From contig NC_071342.1 in assembly GCF_027744825.2 (NCBI RefSeq), positions 12,171,501-12,235,500 on the forward strand: a stretch of DNA of 64,000 nucleotides, in the 5' to 3' direction. Position 1 is the stretch's first letter. Every line of letters starts with the position of its first letter. This document shows positions 1-11,500 of the stretch, piece by piece. Source of the DNA: Synchiropus splendidus. Lineage: Eukaryota; Chordata; Actinopteri; Syngnathiformes; Callionymidae. Both the position numbers and the translations under genes were made by a program. The notes beneath the pieces are model-generated. The model was not told the origin of the DNA and searched no databases. It worked only from the letters and a program-made list of their open reading frames with translations.

Positions 1-1800
1 ATGTTGGTACTGAACATCTGGCCTGAACTCATTCCTTCATTTCACATCTTCAAAAAGTCATCAGCCCATCTCCACTAGAAATATACACACAAGCTGAGGT
101 TTTCTCCCAAACAAGTACCTTCTATGAGACCCAAGTAAAATGTGATCATGATCTTTTGTTGTCTTGTGTCTTTTGCTGTTGTTTTCATACTATCATTATT
201 GATACATTGTTTTAAATAAGCAAGAAAGTAGGAGAGCTTGGAATTTGGATCGGATAGAGAAGATGAGAGGACAGCAGCAAATTTGCATCATATGCACCAC
301 AAATAAAACACTGTTGATACAGCAGTAATTCACCGCAACAATATGTGGCCTACCGTCCATGTTCGGAAAGCTCACAGTCTCTACCTTATTTTCAAAAGTA
401 AAAACTTGAATACTTTTCACTCTAAAAAGTAGTGACTGCGCGCACCTCGCTAGACATGTTGTGTAACAAATACACGAACAATACTTGTCTTCTGCAAATA
501 AATGAATATTAGATACTTTCCACCGAACAGAAAATGATCAAAGTGAGCAAATATAATTTTGGTGGGAATATGAAATAAAAATAATGTGGTTCAAAATGGG
601 AAATGACTTAAAACGATGTGTCTGTCATTGTTGGACCATGTCAACATCAAAATAGGCCGAGAAATTGTGGTGTGGTGGTCAGGGGAGGTTCAAAACCTGT
701 CTTCGACACATTCAACTGACAAGTCTTGACCTGCATATGATGAAATCGCATTCCAAATAATGCCTCTGTTTCAACAGGTCCAATGCTGCAACCATGCTGG
801 GAGTTGCCCCTCGTGGTCACAGTGGCTCGCTATGCAGGTTTCTCCACACCTTGTGGGAGTCTAAGTGAATCTATAGACCTTGAGGATTCCAGGTCCAGTC
901 AAAAAAGGCTCTTCTGGTCTTCATCTTTTGAAATTTTCTTGACTCTCACCTTCCTCACAGCCAAACTCATCATGGGAGGATGATCAAGTGAGTGTGTTGG
1001 ATCCTCCACCAAGGAAGGTTGCGAGGGCGACACATGACTTTTCACTTTTGCAACATGATTCTACTGTATCTTGATCTACTGTTAAAGACCTATGGACCAG
1101 CAAGTCAGGCTGTTGCGGCTGGACCAGGCTGCTCGGGCGTTGGCTCATTCGGGGAGAGAGTACTGAGGGCAACAAGCCCTTTTAGTAGAGGTCCACCCTT
1201 CCGGTCTTCTGAGCGTCAGCAGGGTGTGGAGAGGAAAATCCTCTCAACACATCAACCTCCTGTTTGCAAAGCTCTTCTCCACTACTCTACAGGACTCATT
1301 GATAGCACAGGGTCAACAGGTCACACGGCCTTCACAACCTGGCTCAGTTGCAGGTGGCTGCTGAGATAACTTGGTCGCACCTCACTTGGGGGGCTTCCTT
1401 CTGGCTGCAGCTGGCTGGGAGTACATTGCGAGTAGAGTGTGCAAAGCCTGCCTTGTGTAGAAGTAAGATTGGAGGGTGAATATATCATTGGGCCTTCCCT
1501 TCAGTACATGGGATGGGTGCTGCCCCCTGCTGGGTGGCAAGTACATGTGTTTATCACACTTTGCCGCAAGTAGGAGGCTACAGGTTAAGCAGAAGAAGGG
1601 GCCCAGTCTTTAAGCTCACTTGACCCCCATAGACGCACGGGACAGGGCGTTGGAAAGTTTCATTTTAACCGCGTTTTGGCACTATCTAGTTACCAACATT
1701 GCTTGGCTTTCAAATGAAATGGAATGTTTCCTCTTATGATGCTTATAAGAAATGTCTTCTCTCCAAGACTGAGTATTTTTTTTTTAATGATGAACAGACT
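1..1800. other. Intergenic stretch with decayed coding-like segments
   Basis: I see no intact gene here. Positions 960-1080 and 1095-1370 on the plus strand hold short frames with a coding flavour: an Asp/Val-rich segment read from about 974, and a frame starting at 1091 that begins MDQQVRLLRLDQAARALA and stops after 24 codons. They are broken by stops. They loosely resemble gag-like proteins of fish DIRS/Ngaro retroelements, but this is an impression only. The rest is AT-rich and unremarkable. Confidence 0.35.
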
Positions 1801-1818
1801 CAAGTGTTGGTACAGTCA

Positions 1819-2139
1819 AATTTAATGAACGTACGATGAAAGATTGAAAGTGAACACTGGATATGTATTGAAATTCACAAACACACCCAAACATTTGCAT
1901 TTCAAGACAACTATATACAAACAGGGAACGATCCACGCAGGCACGGAAGATACAAAAGATGAATATTTACACTTTAGTTTGAAGGTTTAATACAAAATTA
2001 AATACAGTTCAACGTTTACTTTACAGTATGAAGACACTGCTTCATGTTCCCAATACTTTCACATGTTAAAAATACAGTTTAATATTTACATTACAATATC
2101 AACACACAGCTTCATGTTCTGTCCACTGTGCTGGAGCTG
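1819..2139 (-). other. Probable 3' untranslated region of the two-exon gene
   Basis: AT-rich sequence follows the stop codon of the small minus-strand gene. Several ATTAAA-type signals are present on the minus strand, for example the complement of 1821-1826 and others near 1986 and 2075. The exact cleavage point is not determinable by eye. Confidence 0.4.
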
Positions 2140-2843
2140 TCATCGACCCTCCGCAGCTGGACAAAATATGCCATTGCCAAAGCAGCTATGTCCAAAGTCC
2201 GTGGTTCGAGGATGAGCACAAAGTCTGCAGGTGTTGTGAGTGACACTTCTCACATATTTCCTTTTAACAACACCACTCTCCTCCTCAAGGGCCCGTCGGA
2301 ACACAGGAGCAGCAGGTGGAGGAAGACGTGGCGCTTGGCTTGCACCAGCTGAAGTGGCTCCAGAACCTGCCGGCAACATGGACACAATCCTGACTGGGAT
2401 GAGGGACCTGAACCCAGGAGCTGGAATGGTCTTTACAAGTACAAGTGCATTGGGGACAGGAGCAATGGGCCGTAGAATAGGAGCCTTTCCCTTCAGTTTA
2501 GGGGAGTGTGCTGTGGGCCCGATGAGGACGGAAGGTGGTCCAGTTTTTCCTTTGGTGGTGAAAGCTGCTGAGATGCCACAGGGATCAGGTTTGTTGGAGC
2601 AAGTCCCCGAGACGGGACACTCTTCTCCTGATTCTTCTGCCGCTGTTGAATACCTGAGAGAAGATATTTTTTGTTCAGCATGTATTGATCAGAGAATTGT
2701 TGAGTTGATTTGAGGAAAATAAATGTGCCTGCCTTATCACTGAATGAGTGTGCGTTGATCAAGCTCCAACAACTGGATCATTGTCTCAACCATACACAGT
2801 ATATATGAAATTTACAGATTGAAAGACTGACTCACCTCAACAT
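2140..2843 (-). CDS. Uncharacterised two-exon gene, 173 aa, C-terminal Cys/His cluster
   Basis: I do not recognise this gene. Coding exon 1 is 2836-2843 (ATG TTG AG) and ends in a good donor, GTGAGT. Exon 2 is 2653-2140 and follows a TTCTCTCAG acceptor. Splicing creates one open frame of 174 codons including the stop, with no internal stop across 514 bases of exon 2. The product starts MLRYSTAAEESGEE. Its middle is Pro/Ala/Ser/Gly-rich and likely disordered. A basic stretch (VVKRKYVRSV) then leads into a cluster C145-x2-C148-x9-H158-x-C160-x6-C167 that could bind zinc. The frame upstream of the ATG stays open to an ATG at 3041, so a 239-residue form is possible. I prefer the short start because the CCAAT boxes lie inside the longer frame. 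Similar short Cys/His tails occur, to my recollection, in unnamed predicted fish proteins, some perhaps transposon-derived. The gene structure is inferred from splice motifs and phase only. Confidence 0.55.
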
Positions 2844-2899
2844 AGCAAAGACAGCAGAAGTGTGACTGGAGCACACTTGTATTTGGCAGCAGCGGCAAA

Positions 2900-3010
2900 G
2901 AGGAACTGATTGGTCCAACACGCACCACGTAACTGGAAGATGATTGGCTGTCGTGGGTTTACTTTCGCCAGGCCTGCATCTGATTGGCTGCCGTGGGTTT
3001 ACTTTGGGTC
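2900..3010 (-). promoter_or_regulatory. CCAAT-box promoter of the two-exon gene, with a tandem repeat
   Basis: On the minus strand there are three CCAATC boxes, complementary to gattgg at about 2908, 2942 and 2982. Two of them lie in a 25-bp direct repeat, at 2941-2965 and 2981-3005 with a 40-bp period, differing at one base. They sit 65-140 bp upstream of the inferred start codon, the usual distance for NF-Y sites. No clear TATA box is visible. Confidence 0.5.
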
Positions 3011-3041
3011 TTACATTTAGGAGCAGGAACTTCCCACCCAA

Positions 3042-3560
3042 AATTCTATTTATTTTTACCCGTTTGATCAGGCGAATGGAGTGAGTTCCACTAGGTGCCT
3101 GAACAAATAGTCTTTTCGGCTGTTACCAGGGGCTCCGGAGTCAGGGGCCTGTTCTCTTATAACTTCCTTGAGACGTGCTTCTCCGTGGGCCACAAACCAG
3201 CTATTTTGCACAGAGTGCCGCCAGCTGAGGAGGAACAAAGGACAGCGCCTGAGGTGCGAGGCTACACAGCGGGGGGCCGAGTCGGACTCAGACCCACCCG
3301 AGACAGAACTCGTAGTGTGAAAGCACCCTTATTCTTCCACCTCTCCAGAGTTTGGGAGCAGTGGCCCTTCTGTCAGGTTCCAGGTGTTTGCCAAGCCTGC
3401 GCCAATTACGAAGCCTTACTACAGGACGTTGCACACGTCAAAGAACCATAGTTACGCAGCCTCCAAAGCCCATTTAACTGTCCATCGAGGTAGTTTTCAG
3501 TCATTATGTGCCAGTAACTCATTCCACCAACTTCCAGTTGCATTGCTTCATCTAAAACTG
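3042..3560. other. Spacer between the small gene's promoter and the phf3 3' end
   Basis: No gene is supported here. A 118-codon plus-strand frame at 3095-3451 begins at a GTG, shows no domain and has no clear splice context, so I treat it as chance. Confidence 0.4.
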
Positions 3561-3639
3561 AGCAGGTTTATTCATCAAACTTTATTTAAAAAAAAAGTAT
3601 TTTCCAATGGTTTGTAATAGACAATTGTAGGAGAAGAAA

Positions 3640-4120
3640 ACAAAGTCAAGATTCTCTTTAATTTAATATATTTACTGTACAAATGAAATATGAGTCTTTT
3701 TTATAATCAATAATACAAAAGGATTAGCTTTATTACCAACTGTACATAAAACAGTGCAAAGGCACACTTCTTTACACGCCAAAATGTACATACTCTCTTT
3801 AAAAGGAAAAGTATAAAATATTTTCGTTGATTTTTTTCTTTTTTAAAAGTAGGTAAGAACTGTTGTCTCTGGTACATTCATGCCAAATGCTCAAGCTTGG
3901 ACAAATCGTGAAATCAGCAGTCCGTGAGAAGACCAACGTGTACAGAAATTTATAATAAACGGACTGAGTTGAAAAATGTTACTGGCGATGAAAGTGAAAT
4001 GGACTTCTAGGACACAGTGTTGACAAGAAAAAAAACGGAGCTGCCAACAGGTGGAACGAAAATAGCGAGTGATGGTTAAGTCATCTTTGTAACCATGATA
4101 CCTGCCAACAGGTGACAATA
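3640..4120 (-). other. phf3: phf3 3' untranslated region
   Basis: This AT-rich sequence directly follows the phf3 stop codon. An AATAAA signal lies on the minus strand (complement of 3729-3734), and two more lie at 3567-3572 and 3581-3586, so the transcript probably ends between about 3710 and 3550. The left limit given is approximate. Confidence 0.5.
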
Positions 4121-5595
4121 TTAAGAGTAGCTGTCTTTTGAACTTCTTCGTCCGTTGTCCGAGTCTCTGCGGTGTCTGTGGCGCTCTTTGTGGCGGCTGG
4201 CGTAGTCGTCGCTGTGCTGCCGCTCTTTCCTTCTATCGCCGTAGCGGTCCTCCGAGTGGCTGTGGTGTCGACTTCTCTCTCTGTATTTGTCGTCGTAGCC
4301 ACGCTCTGGCTTCTCCCGTTCCCGGTCGTGGTGCCGGCTCTTCTTCCCGTGATGGGGGCCTCTGTGATCCCTCTTGTGACGGTCCTCGGTGTTCCGTGGC
4401 CTCTCCCAGGGGTCACTGTACAACTCGTCTTGGCGTTTGGTGTCTCTATATTGGGAGGAATGTTCTGAGGACAGCGAGTGTGAAGCGCTTTCACTGTCTG
4501 ACGTCACACTGTGGTCGTTGTCATCTGGGTTTGGTGACAGAGCCGATGACAGATTGTTCTCATGGGGGTCAGGACGGTCAGACAAAGACTCAGCAGGCAC
4601 ACAACTGTCTGGCTTTGGCTGCTCATCTGTCGTAACAGTATTTCCAACAGCAGTTTGCTCCTTGGTTTTCCTCTCAGCTTGAGACATCTGTAGATACCCC
4701 TGGTGAAACGTTGTGATTGTTTGTTTCTTCAAGCCCTCAGCAGCGGCTGGTTTGGGTGGATCTTCTGACTTGTGTGAGGTGTCTTCATTTACGGGGTACA
4801 CTGAAGATTTTTTCAAAATTCCACTGAGAGGAGGTTTGGAGCCATTCGATACACTCTGGCCGCCATTTGTTCCTGTTTCGGCCTCCTTGTCCAGTGCTGT
4901 GTCAGTGGATTCAGTTGAAATCTGAGGCGTGGACAAACTGGCCAGGAAAGCTGTGGTTGACACGTCCGGAGGTTTATCTTTGAGCGACAAGCCGACACGT
5001 TGAGGAAGTGCAGGCGCTTCTTTTCCAGACGAGTCACTGGCACCAGGCTTGTCACTGTTAGTTGAGTCCTCTGGCTCGACTTTTATGGTTTTCGATTCCT
5101 TCTTCTTGATGACGAAACGTTCCCTCTGCACCGTGCTTTTTGGGGCTTCAGTCTTCGAGGCTGAACTGACTGTGGGGACTTCTTCTGCTGATGGTTTGGA
5201 CTTCTCACTAAAATCAGGCAGCGGGGGGAGCTCCCCGCCCCATCCCACTAACACCCCAGGAAGAAAGCGCAGGGGTTTCAGCGACTCCTGAGAGCCGCTC
5301 TCCTCGGTGGCAGATGTTTCATCAAAACTCTCCTCTACTGGCTCTTCTTCTTCCACCTCCTCCTCAATAGCTTTTGGCTGTGTTTCCTTCTCAGTTTTCA
5401 TAGCAGCAGGGATGGCGGTGAGGAAGAAACTCTCTTCCACTCCAGCTGCTTTGCTCTGTTTCGGAGATATGCTTATTGGCTTGACTTCAGGAATGACCCT
5501 TGCCGTTTCGTTCAAGTCCACCGGAAGAAAATCTCTTTTCGGCCGCTGACGAATGATGAGTCCAAGGAGGAGGTTGTTGCGGTTGCTTTCCAAAC
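4121..5595 (-). other. phf3: phf3 last coding exon: disordered charged C-terminus
   Basis: This single exon encodes about 491 residues, starting just after the SPOC domain (FDGP/GLESNRNN). A first part is acidic and Pro/Ser/Thr-rich with Glu runs. The last ~120 residues are dominated by Arg, His, Asp, Ser and Tyr in RS- and RD-like dipeptides, ending RRSSKDSYS. Low-complexity tails of this type are common in transcription and splicing proteins. Several open frames on the opposite strand (4138-5549) are shadows of this composition. Confidence 0.9.
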
Positions 5596-8500
5596 CTGGA
5601 AAATGAAAAGGTTAATGAGTACACCTGAGTTGTCCGCTGTCAGAGCAGTTCAATCGAGGCTCACCTGGTCCGTCGAAGGGAACAAGCTGTTGTGGCACTT
5701 TCTCAGTAGCACCCAGAGGGATGAGGTACATATCCTTCACTTGCTTGAGGTTATTGGACACAACACCATAGCGCTTGCGGCTACTAAAGTACGCATAGAG
5801 GAGAGTGTAGGAAATCTCATCTTCTTCAGTCTCAGGAGAAAAGCGAATCAAACACACTTCCTGTAATGAAAGAAAAAAAAAACTGTGAATCATTTCCTGC
5901 CTCAATTTACAGGAGCAAAGAAGAAAGATCAACAGCATTAAATATGGATGGGTTAGGATGAAAATCTGATTGACCAAAACATAAATACTCACTTTAGTTC
6001 CCGTCGCACGGATTTTCTCAAAGTAGTCCCAGACTATCTGCGGGCTGATCCGGCCCCCAACTTGGATGCTGTCTGGCAGATCCTGAGGGGAAAAAAACAC
6101 ATTTGAAAGGCTCTCAGATCGTGTCTCATGTTTGAAGAGATAACAAACATTGTGTCGCCTTCATCATCATCTCATGTCCATCGAGGTGGGGGATAGTTGG
6201 TGCTTCACAGAATAACAATATACGGGGGAAAAATGCAATTGTAAATTTTACAGTGGCATCCTCCACTTTACCTGACACAAGTGGGGTATAGTGAGATTTC
6301 CATGTACAAAAGTGGGCAGACCTAGAGAAAAGACTTCTTACCTGAATCAAGTTGTCCAAGACCCCAGAAACAGGAAAAGCTTTTGTCACAAGCTTCGCCA
6401 CTGCGTGCATGTTAATGAACCCTCGCCACAATGACTTCAGGTTGGAAAGGAACGCTGTCTCCACTTCTCTTCCAACGGTGTGCTCGGACCTGTGAGGTAG
6501 AGATATTAGAACCAGCAACATCATGTCGGGACCATCATGATTACATGAAAATGCAAAATGATCATCAAACCGTTTCAGTACACAAGTGTCACAACTACCG
6601 TAATTTTCAGACTATAGACGGCTACCTGGTCAAACATGGTCATGGTCCAAACCATGGCTTACACAACGGTGCTGCTAGAGTGTCATGCTGCCAAAATATT
6701 GAGCTTCATCACATTGAACCCATGAAATCACAGGCGTTCTATTTACTTTACCTGTGGTGTCAGAACTCACTCACGGGTGAGTCTGAAGCGCTTTAACATA
6801 AATCAAAGCTGTGAGGAATTCATGATTCAAGTTTAGAGTTTGTTTCATGAGTCAGTCTTAATGCTGGACCCCGTTTTCAAAACTAGTGCACATGCATTTT
6901 TAAGGTGGGCGCACCACTGACCTTTTTGGGGCTTATGTATGAACAAGAGCTATTTTCCTTTTTAAATTTAGTGGGTGGGCTAATGTGTCGGTGCGCTCTA
7001 TGGTCCGGAAATTATGAATGAATAAATGGTTATTTCAATCCTCCGATACATCATAAACATGTTACTTTAATGTTACATGACTATTTATTGACTATTAATA
7101 TCACAACACACAACTGCTATGATGCTAAGAAATTTTGTCAATATTTCGTCTTACATGTTACAGACATTTAAAAGGAGGAACGGTTCTTATAATATCTGCC
7201 TCTTATTGCCACTTTCCCTATTTTTTAATCATGTGTTGTGTAACTGATGTGTATTTGTGAGGTTGTTTTTATTCATTTATTCATTTTTAAATAACACACA
7301 ATACTTAATGTTTGACACTGCAAATATATTCTCTTAAAAAATTTTTAAAAACTCTCAGTGACTCTCACCGTCCTTCGTAGCTTGACTGGGCACTTCGCAG
7401 GCTCTCCTCCAGGACTGCGTGGAGAGCGTCGTCATCGACCCCCGGAGGATTTGTGGTCTTTGGCTCCTCCGATATCGCAGACTGCCTCCTCACCACCGTC
7501 GTCGCGACTTTGAGCACTTTGTTCGGCGCCTCCTCCACCGGGGGAGCCATGCGACCTTCAGCAGAAGGAAACAGTTTTCAGACGTCAATTGAAAATATGA
7601 GAAATACCAAGACTTTACCTGTGCAGATTTTACAGTGCAGATCAAACAAGTGAGACTTGTGTTGGTGCGTTGTGTCTTTCTCTGTCTCCACACTGTCCGC
7701 TTTCTTCTCCAGAGCTTTTGGAGGCTCCACTACCACCTCAGCTACTTTGACTGGAGAAGCAGGCTGAGAGAACATTGTGGGGTAAATAAAAAGGCCAGGT
7801 ATTGGAAGAAAAATGTAATCTTCATGCCGTCCCTCACCTCTGCTGGCTCCGGTGCCTTAGCCGGCTCTTGACTTTCGATTTCAATTTCACCTTTGTGTGT
7901 GATCTTCGTGATCGGCCTTCTCTCCGCTTCCCTCTGTTCTTTTTCAATCATTTCAATTGTCTGTGAGAAACGAATAACATTTCTTACCCAAGGTACCCAA
8001 CAGTGTGGGCACACATTAATTCACCAAGGCCATGTCTTTATCGTTTTTTTTAGACATGGAAGAATCTTTGAAGAAGCTTTGCCTCCATACTAGCCATTCC
8101 ATAAGATTCATGAAGTTCAGACACCATGAAACCTCAAAATCAAACTACTACGAACTCAAAGAAACAACTTTTTGCTGCTCACAAATACTTCAAGCATACA
8201 GCTACTGCAAGTGAAGAAAAGGTGTCGCAGTACCGCTTCTGACTGAAGAATTTACTTTAAATACTTACATGTCGATTCTCTCTTTTACGCCACGCAGCCA
8301 GTTCCTTGGAGGCCAGCTCTTCAGGACTCATCCGAATTAGACTGGCAGGTGAGATTTCCCCTCTCAGAACACGCTTGTAAAGCACCTAAGGGAATAAAAA
8401 AGGCTTTTTATATTCACCCGTTCTGGGGTTAAAAAACATCTAAATCACACTCACATTATTCTTTGTGTCTTTCAGGTTGAACATTAAGCTCCTATACTTG

Positions 8501-11500
8501 TTCTTGTACTTGTTTTCAGTGTCTTTATACAAGTGGAAAAGCTCCCGCTCCGTCTTCTTTGCAACTTCATAAGCTTTCTCTACCGAGATCTTCAAATCAG
8601 ATTCCTTCAACCTGCAAAGCACAACAAAACAGATCATGCAGTAAACCCCTCAAGGAAATTGTTGGTTAATCTTTGATGTGATGCTGAACTTGTTGAACAC
8701 CTACCTCTGTATGAGGATTTCTTTTAGTGAATCACGTACACTGCGTCTGATTTCTTCGACGGAGGCAGGTTTCTTTGCAGACGATGAAGACTTGCTTCTT
8801 GCTTCCAGCTTCCCACCTGTATGGGCAGAAACTGTGGTGATTAATGGCTACATTAGAGAATTAAGGCGCGATTTAACGTCAAGGGAGATTGTATTTTTTC
8901 TATCATTTGAACAATATAAAGCAAAGTTTTTAAACTGAAATGAAGAGTACCTGTTTTATGGGATGCTTCTTTGACATCCACAGATAATCTTCGGTCAGCA
9001 TCCTTTAGAAATAAAAATACAGCATTAAAAGCAAGCAATTTTCTACATTAAAATATATATGAATCCCCAGTAACAAATGTTCTCTCACAGTGAAAAACCC
9101 ATCCACCTGAGTGCAAACCTTTGGTGATGTAGAAAGTAAAAAGATGACAAACCCTCATGTTTTGGTTACACAGGCTATGGTTAATATCAGAGGAAGAAAA
9201 AGCTGCAGGAAACACATAGAACATGTTTGTTTTTTTTAAACACACTGTCTACACAAACACCACAAAACCAGTCATGTGATCAGTTGTGTGAGATTTCTTT
9301 ATATTTTATCAAAAAAGTATCCATGCAAGCTAAACTACATGTAAAAAAGCAGTAAATGATGTCATGTATGTAATATTTCTTTAACTTTGTTGGTTCATTT
9401 CCTGTGACTATTAGACATTTGGAAGACAGGTATCTACCTTTCTTACTGGCCTGACCCCCCCTGAAGAGAGAGACTGGGAAGGTCCTGGTTTGGCTTTAGA
9501 TGCGGGCTTGAGATCCTGGGCTTTCGCCTCAGTCTTTTCCTTCGTTTCAGCCATGACATTGGTGCTTGGCATTTCTGTCTCCACTTTCTTGCTTTCTTCC
9601 TCGCAGCACCTCAAACAAACGTACATCTGGTCCTCTTCTTCCATCTCATGCACCTTTGTCAGGTCGAGGCCGACACAGTCACCATGGAACCAGTCTTCAC
9701 AGCGACCACAGCCCACCATGAACCTGAAGAGAGGCACGACAGAATAAATCACTGTTAATAATGAATGTGCAACACATTATTCTATTAAACATATTTTAAG
9801 CAATGCAGACCACATTAAGCTATTGAAAGTAAATATGTTGTTCTGTTCTATTCTTTTATACATGCTTTTCCACCTTCTCCTTTAATAAGAGGAGCCCATC
9901 AATTGCTGGATTTACAGCACCAGCACCCAACAGCATGATTGAAGCAGAGGACATGCAGTCAAAATATCCACCTCACCTCAATTATATCAAACAGACAGGA
10001 ATCATATGTATGTAAGAGTCAGCATACAATTTACTCACAAGTTGTTATGGTGTTTCTTGCAGAGACCACAGCAGTTGTTACCGTCCCACACCGCTTCTTC
10101 CACATGAGCAGACTGCTCCTCAGCACTGTCCTTCTTTGCAACAACTGGGGCATTGTCAGGGATGAACAGCTGCGGCTCATCCACAGAGATGCTTCTTGGA
10201 GTTTTACTTTTTTGTTTTGGAAGGATCTTTTCAGGCTTTTTCACTTTGGGCTTTTCCTGCCCTCCATCATCAGGTGATCTTAAAGAATTATCAGGACGGG
10301 AATGTGTTTGGTTTGCTGGCTCGACTTTATGGCTGTTGGCGAGATGACTGGGTTTTTTGGGACTGTGTAAATCACTAGAGCGATTCCCAGATGTGGCTGT
10401 CTTCTTCAGAGGGGATGTCGGTATAACTGACGATTTTGGCTTGGCTTTATGGTCTGTGTTCATTTGTAGCTTTTGCAGTTTAGCACCGGGGATGCCAGGG
10501 TTGGCATCCGCAGGCCGTTTCAAAGGGTCTGTGATCTTCTTTTCCTTGGGCGACTTGATTTTGTGCATGTCTCCTTTAGGGATGACTTTAGATGGCGTGA
10601 TATCAGAATCCTTATGAGTCTTGACCATGGTGCTTGTTTTAGTCAAAGCAACATGTTTACTTTTTGGAGACATGAGGCCTTCTTTAGGTCTGTGCAGACT
10701 CTTCACTGCGGTCTGGTTTCCCTTTACATTGGTAGCACCTATGATTTTGTTGCCCTTGTTGTTCGGTTGGATGGCATCTTTTTTATGACAGACTGACCTC
10801 TTGTTGCCAGGCACAATTTGATTGTCAACTTTTGTCTTTTGTGTGTAGGGGAACATTACGTCAGCTCCATTTGATTTCTGCACATCATTAGGGTTTACAT
10901 ATGGGCCCAAGGCAAGAGTTGCTTCGTCGTCAAAACCACTCTCTACTACATCAACCTGGGCTACCTCTTGTATGTGCTTATTGGCGCCGATGGCATCATC
11001 AGGCAACACAGGGAAACCAAGGTTCTCATCAAACGCAAAACTATCATCCATCATCGGGTCAGTAGTCTGTATGTATGACGGTCCTGGAAGCAACTCTATC
11101 CTGAACCCACCAATTGTCACTGTCAATCTTCTTAATTCAACTGAAGGATTAAGCCACAATCCACCATCAAGGTCATTAATATTAATGCGTCCTCCTTCTG
11201 TTAACTCTTTCTTAAGCTGGGAGCCTTGAACCCCCTTCTCAATGAGAAATGACTGTGATGGGTTGTGAGGGGCGGGTTGCACACTGTTCTTGGACACGTC
11301 TGTGTCTCCAATATGATCTGTGGAAGTGTAAAAAAGCAGATAGAAAAAATACCATTAACAGTACAGTATATTAAACAAAGAAAAAAAACACTCAACAACA
11401 AAACACCTCCATATTCAAAGGCAATGTCATTACAAAGAACAAAGCCATACAAGAAATAAAATATAAACCATAGGAATCATTTTCGTCACAATACAAAGGG

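Noticed and set aside
3095..3451. 118-codon plus-strand frame
   Set aside because: GTG start, no domain, no clear splice partners; most likely chance in a less AT-rich spacer.
4138..5549. Several plus-strand frames of 70-165 codons
   Set aside because: They are antisense to the phf3 last exon and reflect its biased codon composition.
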